A stretch of 64,000 bases of DNA, from the NCBI RefSeq assembly GCF_017654505.1, contig NC_054537.1, forward strand, positions 65,730,645 to 65,794,644. The letters are read 5' to 3'. Each line of letters starts with the position of its first letter. Within the stretch, counting starts at the first letter, position 1. The stretch is from Polyodon spathula (Eukaryota; Chordata; Actinopteri; Acipenseriformes; Polyodontidae). Shown piece after piece: positions 24,491 through 37,290 of the stretch. The position numbers and the translations under genes are program-made. The notes below the pieces were generated by a model that was given only the letters and a program-made list of their open reading frames with translations, ran no database searches and had not been told where the DNA came from.

Positions 24491-24533
24491 TTCTTTTTTA
24501 ACCTTTTCTTCCATCTAAATAGTAAATAACGCC

Positions 24534-25078
24534 TTAAGTTGCGGTCCTATGTCGGACCAGGTCCGACATTGCAATTTTTCCTTTTAAGCCTGATGTCAGA
24601 CCCTGTCCGACATCATCTAAAAGACTAAAAGCACGGGTCTCTAGTAGCCGAATGAAGCCGAAAAAAAGGCTGTATCTAATAGCCCCAAGCACTACAGAGA
24701 TAACGCGGACATAAACAAAGGAGATAGCTGCTTCTGCATCCAGCGTTCAAAGAAATGTCATTGACATTTGGAGAGCTTTTTGAGGTGTTATAGTAACAAA
24801 ATAATGACTTGGATCACATTATTGAGGAGTATGGTGATAAAACGAGTAATCAGGAGAGGATTTATCAGTATGCACGTCTATAAAGAGTTGTGTGAAAAAT
24901 ACAGCAAACAAGGGGTGGGGCTTGACTGGAGGTACAGTACTGAGTGTCCTTTTGTGATTCAGTGCCTTTTAAATCTGTTTTACTCTGGGGGGTAGGGGAT
25001 TTTTAAACAGCCTGTGTAAAATAAACAGCACGTGAAAATAAATTGGACCTGATGCGCCTGACAAGCGCTGAATAAATG
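24534..25078 (+). mobile_element. piggyBac-like non-autonomous element, right end lost
   Basis: Starts at TTAA (24534-24537) followed by GTTGCGGTCC and a perfect palindrome TGTCGGACCAGGTCCGACA (24550-24568). A second, imperfect palindrome of the same type lies at about 24593-24613. TTAA targets and short GC-rich ends with internal inverted repeats are typical of piggyBac-like elements. The rest carries only a broken reading frame. The right terminal repeat and second TTAA were not found; the element stops at a foldback repeat at 25079. Confidence 0.55.
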
Positions 25079-25160
25079 GACAAAATGTTGATACCCTTAT
25101 GGCTTTTTAAATTTGATTAATTAATTTTTCAGTGATAGTAGTGCAGGGAAAGAATGTTGT

Positions 25161-25220
<60 letters not shown>

Positions 25221-25258
25221 AATAAAAAAAAAAGCCATCAGGGTATCAACATTTTGTC
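25079..25258. mobile_element. Foldback element with 56-nt poly(C) core
   Basis: Inverted arms of about 30 bp start GACAAAATGTTGATACCC at 25079 and end as the complement at 25258, differing at only one or two positions. Between them are AT-rich sequence and an uninterrupted run of 56 C (25163-25218). It looks like a small MITE or foldback insertion at the right edge of the piggyBac-like element. No clear target duplication was seen. Confidence 0.65.
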
Positions 25259-25756
25259 TTTGTAGGATTTGATAGAGCCTTCTGTATTTTGGTAGAAAAC
25301 TAGTGAAAAAAATGCACAGAAACTTGACAGGTTATAGCAAGTCCTTTAAAACCTGGGGTTCAGCAGTTACAAAACTGAACGAACATCAAGAAAAATCAGA
25401 ATTCCAGAAAGCAGCAGTAATAGTTGGCAATGATTTTGTATCTGTGATGCAACAAACTAAAACACCTGCACATCGGGAGTTGGATTCAACTTATAGAGAA
25501 AGAGTGGAAAAAAAAACAAAACACACAGAAGCTATTTTTATATTTGAATAACTCCCAAGTATTGCTTATTATAGTTGTACTCTTAGTATGTTACTTACAT
25601 TTACTAGCAAATGTGTTTCAAACTGCACTGAAAAGAACATTTCCATAAAGTATGTTATATATTTGTTGAGGTAAGGTGGGGTCACAGGGAACCTTTTGTA
25701 TATCTTGAAGAATTTAGTGAACCAGTCAAGCTACAAGGCTAGACTTACCCTGTTAA

Positions 25757-25818
25757 TCAATAATTGATTGTGTTCATTGTTAAGTAAACCCAAAATCCTA
25801 CAAGTTATATTCTTCTTT

Positions 25819-25874
<56 letters not shown>

Positions 25875-25905
25875 GTGCGACGGGGAGGGGGCAAGTAGAT
25901 TTTTC
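25757..25905 (+). repeat. Dispersed repeat with embedded (GT)n, copy 2
   Basis: Same flanks as the copy at 3537-3665, with a longer GT tract (25821-25871). Confidence 0.6.
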
Positions 25906-26163
25906 TAGCATTTTGTCCCTTAGACAGAAGTTTTTTTTCAAAAATTGCACACCCCTGAATGATACTAATGAGATGTTCATATAAAACTTAATGTGTTATG
26001 TTTTACGTGATTGTAAAACATGCATAAGTATATTTGAAACAAAAATCAAAATATTTGAATACTTCTAAATATCCCCAACAACATTATTTGAAATATTTAT
26101 ATTTAGAATTCTAGCAAGTAAATTATTTGAAATATTTAAATGTTCAATTTATCCCAGGTCAGT

Positions 26164-26164
<1 letters not shown>

Positions 26165-26209
<45 letters not shown>

Positions 26210-26242
26210 TTTTTTTTTTTTTTTTGGGGGGGGGGGGGGGGG
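26165..26242. repeat. (GT)n, T-run and G-run
   Basis: Compound simple repeat: GT at 26165-26206, then T-rich, then G at about 26226-26242. Confidence 0.95.
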
Positions 26243-28334
26243 ATTTGTTATAACAGTTTGTATGTTTCAATAAAGCTCATTTACACAATACACTGTTCAA
26301 GAAAGCAAAGACAAGGAACATACTAAATGGATTTAGTAGCGTATTTCCCTGAAACTAATTTCCGGTTTTATGTCGCTCAGATCTGTTCAGAAATGTTGAA
26401 AGGTCATTTGAAGCTATCTTTTTTAACACTTAGTATTTGCTTTCAATGAGATGACTGTTGAAGGTATAATTGTATGTATTCTACACAGAGTTACAGTATG
26501 TGTTTTAAGAGAGTTTACCCAGGGGTGACCCCCAAAGACAGAACAAGATGCTAAGTTTCATTTTACTTTAGAATTCAACTATGGTTAAGCGTTTTCCACC
26601 ATGAACAGACAATACTTCATTTTACATAATTTATAATTAGCTCATCTACTTTTTTCCTTGGTCTGAATCAATGTATTCCATTTAATACAGCAATCTGAGA
26701 GAGGTTATGATTTAACCCTTCCAGCTCATTGTGGTGTTTTTTTTTTTTTTTTTATATATATAAACCATTACAGCTCACTCTGATAATCAAAGTGCTTGTT
26801 TCATTCATAATTCCTGGAATTCCATTCTAGGCTTTAAATATGCCATACCTGCCTTCTCAGCACAAACCAAAAACTAATGCCCTAATAAAAATGTTGCGCA
26901 CGCACAAATTAGAGTTTACACAGGCAAATGTGTTTTTCCAGTAAAAACAACCACAGTAGAGCCGTTGACAGATCTATACAGGGCTTTCCTGTTAGCTTTT
27001 AATGATTCTTTGTTGTTATGTAACTGTATGCAGCTGTTGCACTTAGTGAAGAGGGGGTGGGGTCAGCAGTGACCTTTTTTAACCCAATAAGTACCAAATT
27101 TATTTTTCTTTGAAAAAATCTGAACACCAGCTGTATTTATGTAATTTGACACATTCTAAATTCTTATATCTAAACCAAAAAAATATTTGGCTACAAACTG
27201 CTGCATCCTGTATTGAGGACAGTCAAGTTTTTATTGAAGACGTGCCCGTAATCAGACTACTGAAATTTCACGCCGGAAATGAAGCTCAACACCTAGAAAA
27301 TTTAGAAATATTCTTATTGACACTGTAGGCAGATTATTTCCACTTTCTGCCTCTTTCTCTCCCTTTTAATACATGTAACCTAAATATTAGTTTAGACACA
27401 ACATTGTTGCTGTTTTTATTCTATTGAATGACAAATGTATTTTATTTAATTCATTATTTTGCTCTATGTTGTTCGGTAAATAGTTTCAAGCAGGTAATGT
27501 GAAACATATACAGTGCCTCTATGTTGATGTAGGTTTGAAAAGGGTGAGTGTTATGTTGCATGCCAGGGACTCCCAATGGTTGGTAAACACATTCCCTCGA
27601 GGGCTCAAGGTTGGCTGCTTAGGTCCACTGATTTGTGCTGTACAGGTGCTTCCATTAGTGTGTTTAGAAACGCAAAGTACCTATGAGACCTGAGTTGCCA
27701 AGCAGCAAGTGAACGTTGATAATCATGCAGTTCAGTTAAGGGCCTTGTTCTGTGCAGCAATAAACAGAATTGCTGTCTTTCCATTCCTGTGTTTTGTTTG
27801 TTATTTATCCTTTTTTTTTTTAAAGAGATTTTAAAGTGCCCACCCCTTTCAAGATTAGAAGCTTATTTAGCATACATACAAAGAAAAAACTAGCGCTCAA
27901 ATGGTGCTGTGTTCTTCAGCAGATTGATAGACTTGCATATGGTCTATAAACAAGGAATTATAAATAAGAAGTTGTTTGGCTGATTTCAATACAGTTGGTT
28001 CATGCATTTCAAGACCGTTTGAAAACACAGGTCGTACTTTGATTGTAACCTTTTCAGTTGCCATAGCAATTTTGTACTGTGAATGATAATGAAAAACTGA
28101 AATGTAGCAAGGTTTTTAAATTAAAAAAAAAACAGATACTAGTAAAATCAAGCTAAATTGTGTTCCGCAAGGGAGAGGCATTAAATAAGGCAAGTCATAT
28201 TTATTCTTCTTATTTATGAATGTTATAGTATGGATATATTTTGCCAAGTCTTGGTGTTTATTTTATGGTGAAAACTCTTCATTATAGCAGTAACTTCATA
28301 TATGTTGTTGCCCTGTTAACCATTTAACAACACC
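26243..28334. other. No gene recognised
   Basis: AT-rich sequence with a T-run near 26738-26753. Frames of 60-75 codons (for example 27110-27328) have no recognisable domain. Confidence 0.5.
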
Positions 28335-29772
28335 CTTGGATGTGGAAGGGTTGCACTTTCTCCCCCCCAGTTAACTCAAAACAACTAAAGAGATAATTAG
28401 GGTCAGCTGTTTGAATACTTTGGTTAACAATCAGGCCTCATTTGGGCCAGCCCTGCCCAATATAAATCTGACTAACTTTGGCCCTTATCATCAGAGTAAA
28501 GCTGTCAGCACACAGGTTCTAGAGGCACATCATGCCACGATTAAAACAAATTCCTGAACACCTCCAGAAAAAGGTTGTTGATGCCTATCAGTCTGGAAAG
28601 GGTTACAAAGCCATTGCTAAGGTTCTGGGGCTCCACCACACCACAGTCAGAGCCATATTGTCCAAATGGAGAAAGTTTGGGACAGTAGTGAATCTTCCCA
28701 GGAGGGGCCGTCCTGCCAAACTCTCCAAGAGCAAGGCGTAAAATCATCCAGGAAATCACAAAGAACCCTAGAACAACATCCAGGGATGTGCAGGCCTCTC
28801 TCACCTCAGCTAAGGTCAGTGTTCATGAGTGTTCACCATCAGAAAGACACTGGGCAAAAATGGGATTCATGGCAGAGTAGCAAGGCGGAAACCACTGCTC
28901 ACTAAGAAGAACAGGAATGCTCGTCTCAAGTTTGACAAAAAGCACCTGGATGATCTTCAAGAGTTCTGGAACAACGTTCTATGGACCGATGAGTCAAAAG
29001 TGGAACTTCTTGGCCAACATGGGCCCCGTTATGTCTGGCGAAAACCAAACACTGCATTCCACAGTAAGAACCTCATACCAGCGGTCAAGCATGATGGCGG
29101 TAGTGTCAAGATCCGGGGATGCTTTGCTGCATCAGGACCTGGACGACTTGCCATCATTGAAGGAACCATGAATTCTGCTCTGTATCAGAGAATTCTACAG
29201 GAGAATGTCAGGCCACCCATCCGTGAGCTGAAGCGCAGCTGGGTCATGCAGCAAGACAATGATCAGAAACACACAAGCAAGCCTACATCAGAATGGGTGA
29301 AGAACAAGGAATTTAAAGTTTTTTGGAATGGCCAAGTCAAAGTCCAGACCTAAACCCCATTGAGATGTTGTGGCAGGACCTGAAATGAGCAGTTTATGCT
29401 AAAAAAGACCACAAAACCCACTGAGGTGAAGCAGTTCTGCATGAAGGAGTGGGCCAAAATTCCTCCACAGTGCTGTGAGAGACTTAGAAGTAACTACAGG
29501 AAGCGTTTGGTTGCAGTTATTGCTGCTAAAGGTGGAGTAACTAGTTACTAAGTCTAAGGGGGCGATTACTTTTTCACACGGGGGCACTGGGTGTTGCATA
29601 ACGTTCTTTAATAAGTAAATGAAATAACTATCAACATTTTGTTATTTGTTCACTTAGGGTCCCTTTTATCTAATATTAGATTTTGGTTGAAGATCTGATA
29701 ACATTTAGTGTCAAAAATATGCAAAAATGCAGAAAATCAGACAGAGGGCAAATACTTTTTCACTGCACTGTA
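28335..29772 (+). mobile_element. Tc1-like transposon, family C, 5' end lost
   Basis: Carries 5' untranslated sequence, a broken transposase and the complete right end, which finishes TTTTTCACTGCACTG at 29770 followed by TA. Related copies at 52367-53577 and 55336-55420 show that this family has long (about 200 bp) terminal repeats. The left one is absent here; the left limit near 28335 is an estimate. Confidence 0.9.
28532..29385 (+). pseudogene. Tc1 family C transposase, inactivated
   Basis: Starts with a plausible ATG at 28532 and a paired-type helix-turn-helix domain (EHLQKKVVDAYQSGKGYKA, then LGLHHTTVRAILSKW), followed by the GRP-like linker RRGRPAKL. A frameshift near 28735 breaks it. 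The catalytic domain is open at 28829-29353, with the first Asp in VLWTDESKVELLG and the second Asp in VMQQDNDQKHTS. The third acidic residue is read in another frame (about 29355-29385, LNPIEMLWQDLK-like). Loss of frame makes this copy inactive. It shares the family with the minus-strand fragment at 52367-53577, whose breaks are at different places. Confidence 0.9.
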
Positions 29773-31600
29773 GACATGAAAGCTGAATTTAACGATTGTG
29801 ATAGATCAAGGCTGATCTGCAACCCAGACACGTAAACTGCAGTTTAAGCACTTCCTGCACACAAAACAAACACAGAAACAAATAAAAGGTTAAAACAATA
29901 CGATACTGTATAACAGGAAATACTGGCTGGTGTTGGATTCGACGGATTTGCTACCTTGGTGGATTTTGCAGTTTTTTAATTGCGCTTTTTCACTTAGCAT
30001 GTTCACAAAGTTGTTCACAGTTTTGCATTATACTTTTAATTTCAGAAACATTTAAATGCATATTTACTTAATGAAATCTATCTATACAACAGTATCTCCA
30101 TATTTGCCAAAATTTGGAAACTGTTCAGCGGGACGCTCGTATAATAGATAATTATTATTTTTCTATGGGTAAACATCGGGACTTCCTATGCATCGGGATG
30201 CGGGACATTTGCTAGGAAGTCGAGACTGTCACGTCCATATAGGGACTGTTGGCATGTATGTATCTCATTTACAGTAACTCGTTATAGCACCTAATGTCAC
30301 TGCTGCAACTTGTAGAACAACAAGAAGGCCTTCTACAAATCTGTTGTATTTAGCATTCTTATATGGCCCTTCATTTTAAGGTACCAGTAATTGAAAAGGA
30401 TTACTAATTTAACGATCGGTATTTGCTAACTCTCACTGGTTCAGTAGCACAACACGGTGGAATAATCACAGCAGCATTTAGTATTTGGCAAACCGTTTTG
30501 CCACGTGTGTAAACTTTAACAATAAAGCTGAAATGAAAATGCTTTATTTTCCTGTGAAATAATTTAAAATGGGTTAATAGACTAGCAAGCACTGTCAAAA
30601 TCAGCTCAGTTTTATACAGAGCAGAACTAATTTATTTTGACATTGTTTATGGACTTTGTGATACCTGCACGGTGAGTGTCATAATATTAATATCTACTAC
30701 ATATCAACAATAACAATCCAAAGCAAATTTACCCCATTTTGTCTGGCATAAACAATTTTGGCTGTTACTTAATTAACCCCTTGTAAAAAAAAGAACACGA
30801 AAATGCTTAACATAAAAAAGAACAGTCCTATAGGTACCACAATAGCATGCACAGTTCACTGTGCCTCTGAGTTTTTGATTGCATCATAAGTTCCAGATTT
30901 TTTAAAATCCATTGTCCTGCGCTTTTTAACCTTTGCTGCATAATACCAGTTTATCATAGGGCTGGATTGCTCACTGTATGCAACCCTCTAATTGGTGGAA
31001 GTATTATTGGTGATCCAATCAAAACCGCCAATGAAGCCAAAATAAATTCCTCAACAAAATGTCCCAAGTATACGGTAAACACGCCCAAGCTTTTCGTCAA
31101 AAGTGTGCCTTTTTTCTCTCTCCACTTCACACTCTTTTATCAGTTTTCTACCATGTGGCCAGAGGCTGATTTTCAATTACTCATCAGATCACCACCTCTA
31201 CATATTCCACAGTTTTCCAATCACACAATTCAAACAATTAAACCATCAAAACCGTATAGCTGTGCAAATAGTGGCCATCTTGACTACAGACTGTTCCTTC
31301 ACCAAGATGGCCGCAGCCACTAAACTCGCACGCACGCATGCACGTACACACACACACCCCACCCTGGTGCAGAGCCTCTGCTCTGCCACAGAGTATATAA
31401 TGTAACTGCAGAGGTTTACTGTTAAACATTTTTAGTGCAATACCAATGACATCCTCGATCCTGAGACCAGGTTTGTTAAAAGAACATTTTATTTGTCTGT
31501 GAACGCATTATTTGTGGTACATGAGAACACAAAAACATTCAAAATATTGAACATTTAGTATCTCTGTGGCATGGGCAATTTCAAATGAAAATGTTGGGTA
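29773..31600. other. No gene recognised
   Basis: AT-rich sequence. A 118-codon open stretch at 30967-31323 shows no known domain. Confidence 0.5.
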
Positions 31601-32945
31601 TACTTAGTGTTCCTTATTTCCGGATTTTACTAAAAAAATTCTAGGATTTTTTATTATTTTTTTTTAAACTGGATATCGGTTTTTACTAATTTTATACCTG
31701 ATTTTGTCTATTATTCAATATTTTCCCGGTACTATTTTCTAAGAAATACACAATATTTTGATAAAAATGCGGTTTTATTTTGACTCCGATATTGTAATAA
31801 GCAGCTCTACACTGTGTCCTAGGATACAGGAGATGTTTAGACGTCAGTAGATCAAATAATGTTCAAACATGGTTCTCTGTCACTTCACTTCACCCGATTA
31901 TGCTGGCCAATCACAGTCTGATTTTTGTGGCAATTGCTGGGCGTAGTAACTACTAGCTTCATCAAAAACTAAATTGAAATACTTACATGAAAATATAATA
32001 TTTTTAGTGGATGAGGAATTAGGAGAAAACGTCAATCATTTTATTAATATTGAAAAGAAAACAAATGTTTTGAAGTATACAAAAAGCAAAAATAGCAGAA
32101 ATGGGTCAGATGAGGTAGAGGATGCATAGCGCTGCAAATACTGCTGCATTGAGGTACATGTTTGCCCTGACAATAAAAAAACATACTGCAAATAAGCGAC
32201 GCATTAAACTAAAACAAGAATATGAACTAAGAGACAAGCAATCCATTTATATGGCTTTTACTCTTTAATAAAAGAGCGAAAAATGACTGTGTTAATGAGT
32301 TTGTCAAAGCGCTGTGCTTTGCTGGACAGCCACTTATTGCAGAGAGGTATGGTGACTTTGTGCAGCAGTGCTGTACATCAGCTAAAACACTGTGTAACAC
32401 TGATAATCTTAATCGTAGATGTTTGACAGAAAATGGTGATGCTTAGTTGGTAAATATATGGAACGCATAGATGGAAGTGTCCAGAGTGATTTTTGACGCG
32501 TCTCCCAGTGGCTTGCACTGTCCAGTTCTCTCAAGTTTCTTTTCTTTTTATGATGTCAAGATGAATAAACCTTGCTTTTTTGTGCTGATGTCATGTTCAT
32601 ACCATCTGTAAATACTATTTCCGTCAGCACAGTGATTGCCCAAACGTTTGCAAAGTACCAGCTAACCTGGGAAACTCTGGCTTTGACTTGCACAGATTCT
32701 GTCAGACATGTCAGGGGCATTAAACTTAATCAGAAACCTGAACTGCTACGCATCATATTCCTCATGTATAGTGTGTATACTGAGATTTTCCCACTGATTT
32801 TTACCGATGTTTCAATTAAAAAGAATGTTTTACCGATTTTTATCCCTATTTTAATATATGTAAAATAAATTCCCGGAATTCTTTTTTTTTTTTTTTTTTT
32901 TTTTTTCTTTTTTAAATAAAAACCGAAAATGCGGAACATCAGGTA
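31601..32945 (+). mobile_element. Decayed hAT-like transposon
   Basis: The left end TACTTAGTGTTCCTTATTTC (31601) and the right end (32945, read in complement as TACCTGATGTTCCGCATTTT) form an imperfect terminal inverted repeat extending about 30 bp. Between them the plus strand keeps broken pieces that resemble a hAT transposase: NEFVKALCFAGQPL and RYGDFVQQCC near 32300-32380, a TLCNTDNLNRR-like stretch, and VIAQTFAKYQLTWE with CTDSVRHVRG near 32620-32720. A T-run (32882-32906) sits in the right terminal region. An 8-bp target duplication could not be fixed. The hAT label is moderate. Confidence 0.55.
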
Positions 32946-35447
32946 TAGTTATCAAACGGGCTGGTGAGGTTACATCTCTATCTAGTTAGATTATGTAAAC
33001 AATATCTTTAAGTTATAATACCATTTACGTCCACCAGATGCCTCTTTGCACAGAACAAACAAAAAGTTCATTTGACAGGCACCCTTGACTCTTTTTTTTT
33101 TTTTGTCATTATTCTGTGGAAATTGTAGTTCATGAAAGTAATTTAAAAAAAGCAAAGCATGCCATTCATGTAAAGATGATTTACATTCATTTGGCTGAGT
33201 GGAAATATGCTTTTTGATGTTTTTCTTAGAGCTGTAGCTAATATGATTAGTTATGACAGTATATTATGTTGAGCATATTAAGCTGTCGGTGTGTGTTTGT
33301 TGCGTGAAGTCCTGGACTTTTCACTATCTGCAAATTCGTTTGACAAGAATGTTACTTGCCTGGCAACCTAAGAATGTTAGTGTTCCAGATTATAAACCTT
33401 ACAAATAGATGTTTATAGTTGGAATCATCTTGCATAATGTAACTAATAATGTGTAAGAGGATATGCTACTGTTTGTAAAAAATTGTGCGGAATGTCTTTG
33501 GCTATAACCAAGATGCAGTAGCATATGGAGATAGTTAGAACTAGGGATGTGATTTTGTCACTACGGTCACAGAACCCATGTAAAAAAGAAAGGAGCAGTT
33601 TGCATATTTTGAATTGGTTTCAATGCAAAGGTAAAGTAGTTAGCAAACGTTAAATAATGGAGAATACTTACACAGAACTATAAAATGGCAAAATTAAGTT
33701 CTAAGCAACTGGCAGAGCAATATCCCAAATAATTTCATGAAGCAGTGGGAGCAGCTTTAATGAGAAACAAACTTCAAATTAACCGAAGCCTTTTGTGCAG
33801 AAAATATATCTCTGCATACACTTGATAATGCAAAGCCTAAAGGGAGGTCGGTTTAAAGTTCTGAAGAAGTATGAACCCCGATTTGCAACTCTAGCAGTCT
33901 TTCCCCTGAGGTGCTTATGTAACACTGATTACTAGCTGTGATGTAATGTGACCTCCCTACCTAAAGGGGGCGCACCTTGTAGTCTGGCCACAACACTTCC
34001 GTATATAGGATGGAAGACCTCCAAATAATACAAAGTTCCCTGCTAGGTTCTTTACTAGGCAAAACAGGTCTGTGTCTGTGTTCCCCGCCCCCACAATGCA
34101 CCAGGCAAGAGACAGATTCCAAAAATAACAATATTGTATTATTCTAAAATGAGACAAATTATTAACAAGCACTATACATAAGCTCTTCAGTACTTCCTTA
34201 TCCATGGAGAGAAGGGCTAAAAATAAAACATATAGGTCATTACTTTTACTACAATTCAATTAATCAAAAGGAAATCGAACAATAGAATATTAGCTTTAAA
34301 CAGGTGCACCTATTCACTCAAGAATATAAAATACTATACAACTAAAAAGATAGGAAAATCTTTTCTACCAGCAACACAGAAGCAGGAGGATTTACAATAC
34401 AAACAGACAGCACAAGGACCACAAGATTGCAAAAATAATTAGAATGCGTATTTACAGTACCTATTTAACTAAGCTCATGATGGTTACGTCAATCAGCAGG
34501 TAGGTATCTTACGAACCTGAAGCCATTCAAAGACTGTACCAAATTCTATTTCAAAGCTACAAACTCACACTCTACAGTTTGGAACGGCTCTGGAGCCAAC
34601 GCTTGCTTGTGCTCATTGTGCTGTACTGAGATCCTCTCTGCTTGTCAAGGTGAGTGACTGTGGGCTATTTAACATGGAACGCTTCACCTGGAAATAGAGA
34701 GAGGTAATGAGAGAGAGAGGTAATGAGGGACAGGTGCTGTTGTTTTACTTAAATAGGATGGTTGTGGTGATACAAAGTGTAAGTAATTAAACAAACTAAG
34801 TGATAAAAAGGAACTCTCCATATTAACATAATGAAAACTAAGAAAGTAATATTAAGTGATAATATTAAACAAATAAACACACACTATACAACAATTAAAC
34901 TAAATAATTAAGCACACATCACTACACTCATTAAATTAAATAAATAAGGACACGTTATTATAATCATTAAATAAACACGCTCATTACACTTAACCTGTCT
35001 AGAGTGTAAATGCAGAACGGTCTTTCTAATTTTTTCATGTACATCAAAACCACAGCTGTGTTTAAGTAGACATTAACAAACAGGATACTGTAAAATTCTC
35101 AATTTACAACCAGAACGTTTATTTGGAAACTACTGTAAGGGATGGATAAATGAAACCCTGCTCTAGCTGTCTATGAACCTACCTCTTTCACTTTTCATTG
35201 ATCTGTTTTGGTACGTATTGACGGGACACTGTTATTCATAAAAACAAGACAGGCTTTAAGTCTGCTTTGACTACAAAACAGGGTGCTTTAATGGCGACTG
35301 ATTCAGCATATACTCCTATGTAGTTAGTTGCTTGTCTTTCAACAACATATGCCAATTTGACCTGTGCTTTTTTAGTGAGAGCATTCCTTGCATTTTCAGT
35401 ATCCCCACAGTGAAATTGAATGTAAGTTTTAATTGTTTATTTATTTT

Positions 35448-35452
<5 letters not shown>
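32946..35452. other. No gene recognised
   Basis: AT-rich sequence. The part at 33950-34700 is somewhat more GC-rich and could be an old retroelement end in reverse orientation, but no diagnostic feature was found. Confidence 0.45.

Positions 35453-35536
<84 letters not shown>
35453..35536. repeat. (TA)n microsatellite
   Basis: About 42 TA units, nearly perfect. Confidence 0.97.
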
Positions 35537-35537
<1 letters not shown>

Positions 35538-36488
35538 CCTCTGGTTAATTTGTCTTGCAGGTCTCATTGTAGTTGACAGAAGAACCAGAAATGATTTCTA
35601 GGCCATAATGCCCACCAGTATGTCGGGTAGGATTATTTTATTATAATTTCCCTATTATGCTCTTATCAGTTCTAAAACTGTTTTATTATGATTATATTAT
35701 ATCAAACCCTGAAGTACATTTAAATATGAAATACAATCACTGCATTGCAGAGAGATATGTGAAAAAATGTGTGAATTCATAACCCCAGAATAGAAATGAC
35801 CTATTAACATACAAACAGCAGTCTAGTTTTTGTACAAATTTATTTTATGATGCTGTACCAGTATTGCATAAGTAGCATGGTGTCCCCCTAGGCTGTCTCG
35901 TGTGAATGAGGATGTCTTTTTATCTTTTCTAATAAGGTTATACTAAAAAATATGTGCAATAAAGAGTTTGTTGTGGTTTACTAGAAACTAGACATAGAAA
36001 AATTGCACTGAAAATATATTTTTATTCATTTATAGACATGGGATGGGCACGTATAATCGTTTATTTGAATAATCGATAAGAAAATTGTTGATTTGTTTAG
36101 AATGTTATTAATCGTATAATCTGTCTTGTATTTCAACAAATATAACTGCTGCTTTAAACCAAATGTGTTACTATAAATAAATACATCATTATTTCTTTCT
36201 ATGGCTCTAAATTACTCAAGCTTCTAACAGAAAAAAAACAGCTAGCTTTCTTAAAGGTCAGGGTGATACCAATACTTTAGCTGTGGGTAAGGAGATGGTT
36301 GAAATGCACCATTGCACGTAATAAAACTATATTTAATTATTCAATGCAATTAATACAATAAACTACAAAATGGAGCTATTTTATAACAGAGATATCATAC
36401 AATGTAGTATTGTTGGGGGCTATGGTATAATTATTTATACTTAAACCAGTGTGGTTAATATTAAAAAGCATGACGACACCAAAACAAT

Positions 36489-36665
36489 TCCCTTGAAAGT
36501 GAAGACGACCAATACTTTTGGGATATGCCTGCCACAGGTCAGATATTTACTGAGCTTTTTATGTCAGAGCTGCCAATAGGCCCCTCCGGGGAGCGACGTC
36601 CTTGGTCCCGCCTACCGAGAGATTAAATAGTCAATCCACGGAAATCGCGTTCTCTTTTCATTCAA
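36489..36665 (+). repeat. DIRS 1 left inverted terminal repeat
   Basis: About 170 bp matching 40252-40431 in reverse complement, including GGGATATGCCTGCCACAGGT and TTGGTCCCGCCTACCGAG. Confidence 0.9.
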
Positions 36666-36879
36666 ACGAACGAATTCGAGTGATGCGACCTCACAAGGCT
36701 TGTTGGTCGTCTTCTCTTTCAGGGAACCAGGGTTACATCCATAACCTATCGTTCCCTTTCAATTCGAAGACAACCAACAACAATATTTTTGGGAAAGTAT
36801 ATCAAAGCCATCGCGAGGGAATGTGAGCAGAAAGCAGGTGAGGGACGCCTCACTACCACCAAACTAATCTTTGTGGTGT

Positions 36880-37290
36880 GAGCGTTCAACCTCAAGGACC
36901 CTTGTGCCAAATAAAGGCATAGAAGGTTCTACCACACTGAGTAGGTAGAACCTAGTGAATGTATGCAGAGTAGCCCAGCTAGCTGCTGTATAGTTAACCA
37001 TCAGTGAGGCACCTCTGAAGAGGGCTCATGACGTAGCCACTCTTCTGGTAGAGTGCGCAGCCACCCTCCCAGGTGGGGGTAGGCCAGCATTAGTATATGC
37101 AGTAGAAACTGTCCACAATCCAGTGGGAGTGTCGATTCTTCAAGGGGGTCCTGTCAACATGACAGAAGAAGAGCTGGTGAGACTGATGCAGTTCTCTCGA
37201 CCTATCCACATAACATCTCAATGCCTGAATTGTGCAGAGGGAATTCAATCTAGTCCTCCTCCGAAGAAAAAGGAAGAGGGTGGAAAGCCT
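36880..37290 (-). pseudogene. DIRS 1 tyrosine recombinase, C-terminal part
   Basis: Minus-strand reading in several frames gives the pattern ALRCYVDRSRELHQS (about 37180-37230) and then HSHWIVDSFY near 37110-37140, which in DIRS recombinases precede the HxxR and catalytic Tyr motifs. The catalytic residues themselves are not readable with confidence here. This part was separated from the N-terminal half by the hAT insertion at 37297-38309. Confidence 0.65.

Noticed and set aside
35380..35600. Possible exons around the (TA)n tract (AG...GTAAG-like sites)
   Set aside because: The segments are very short and the splice-like signals are common in such sequence.
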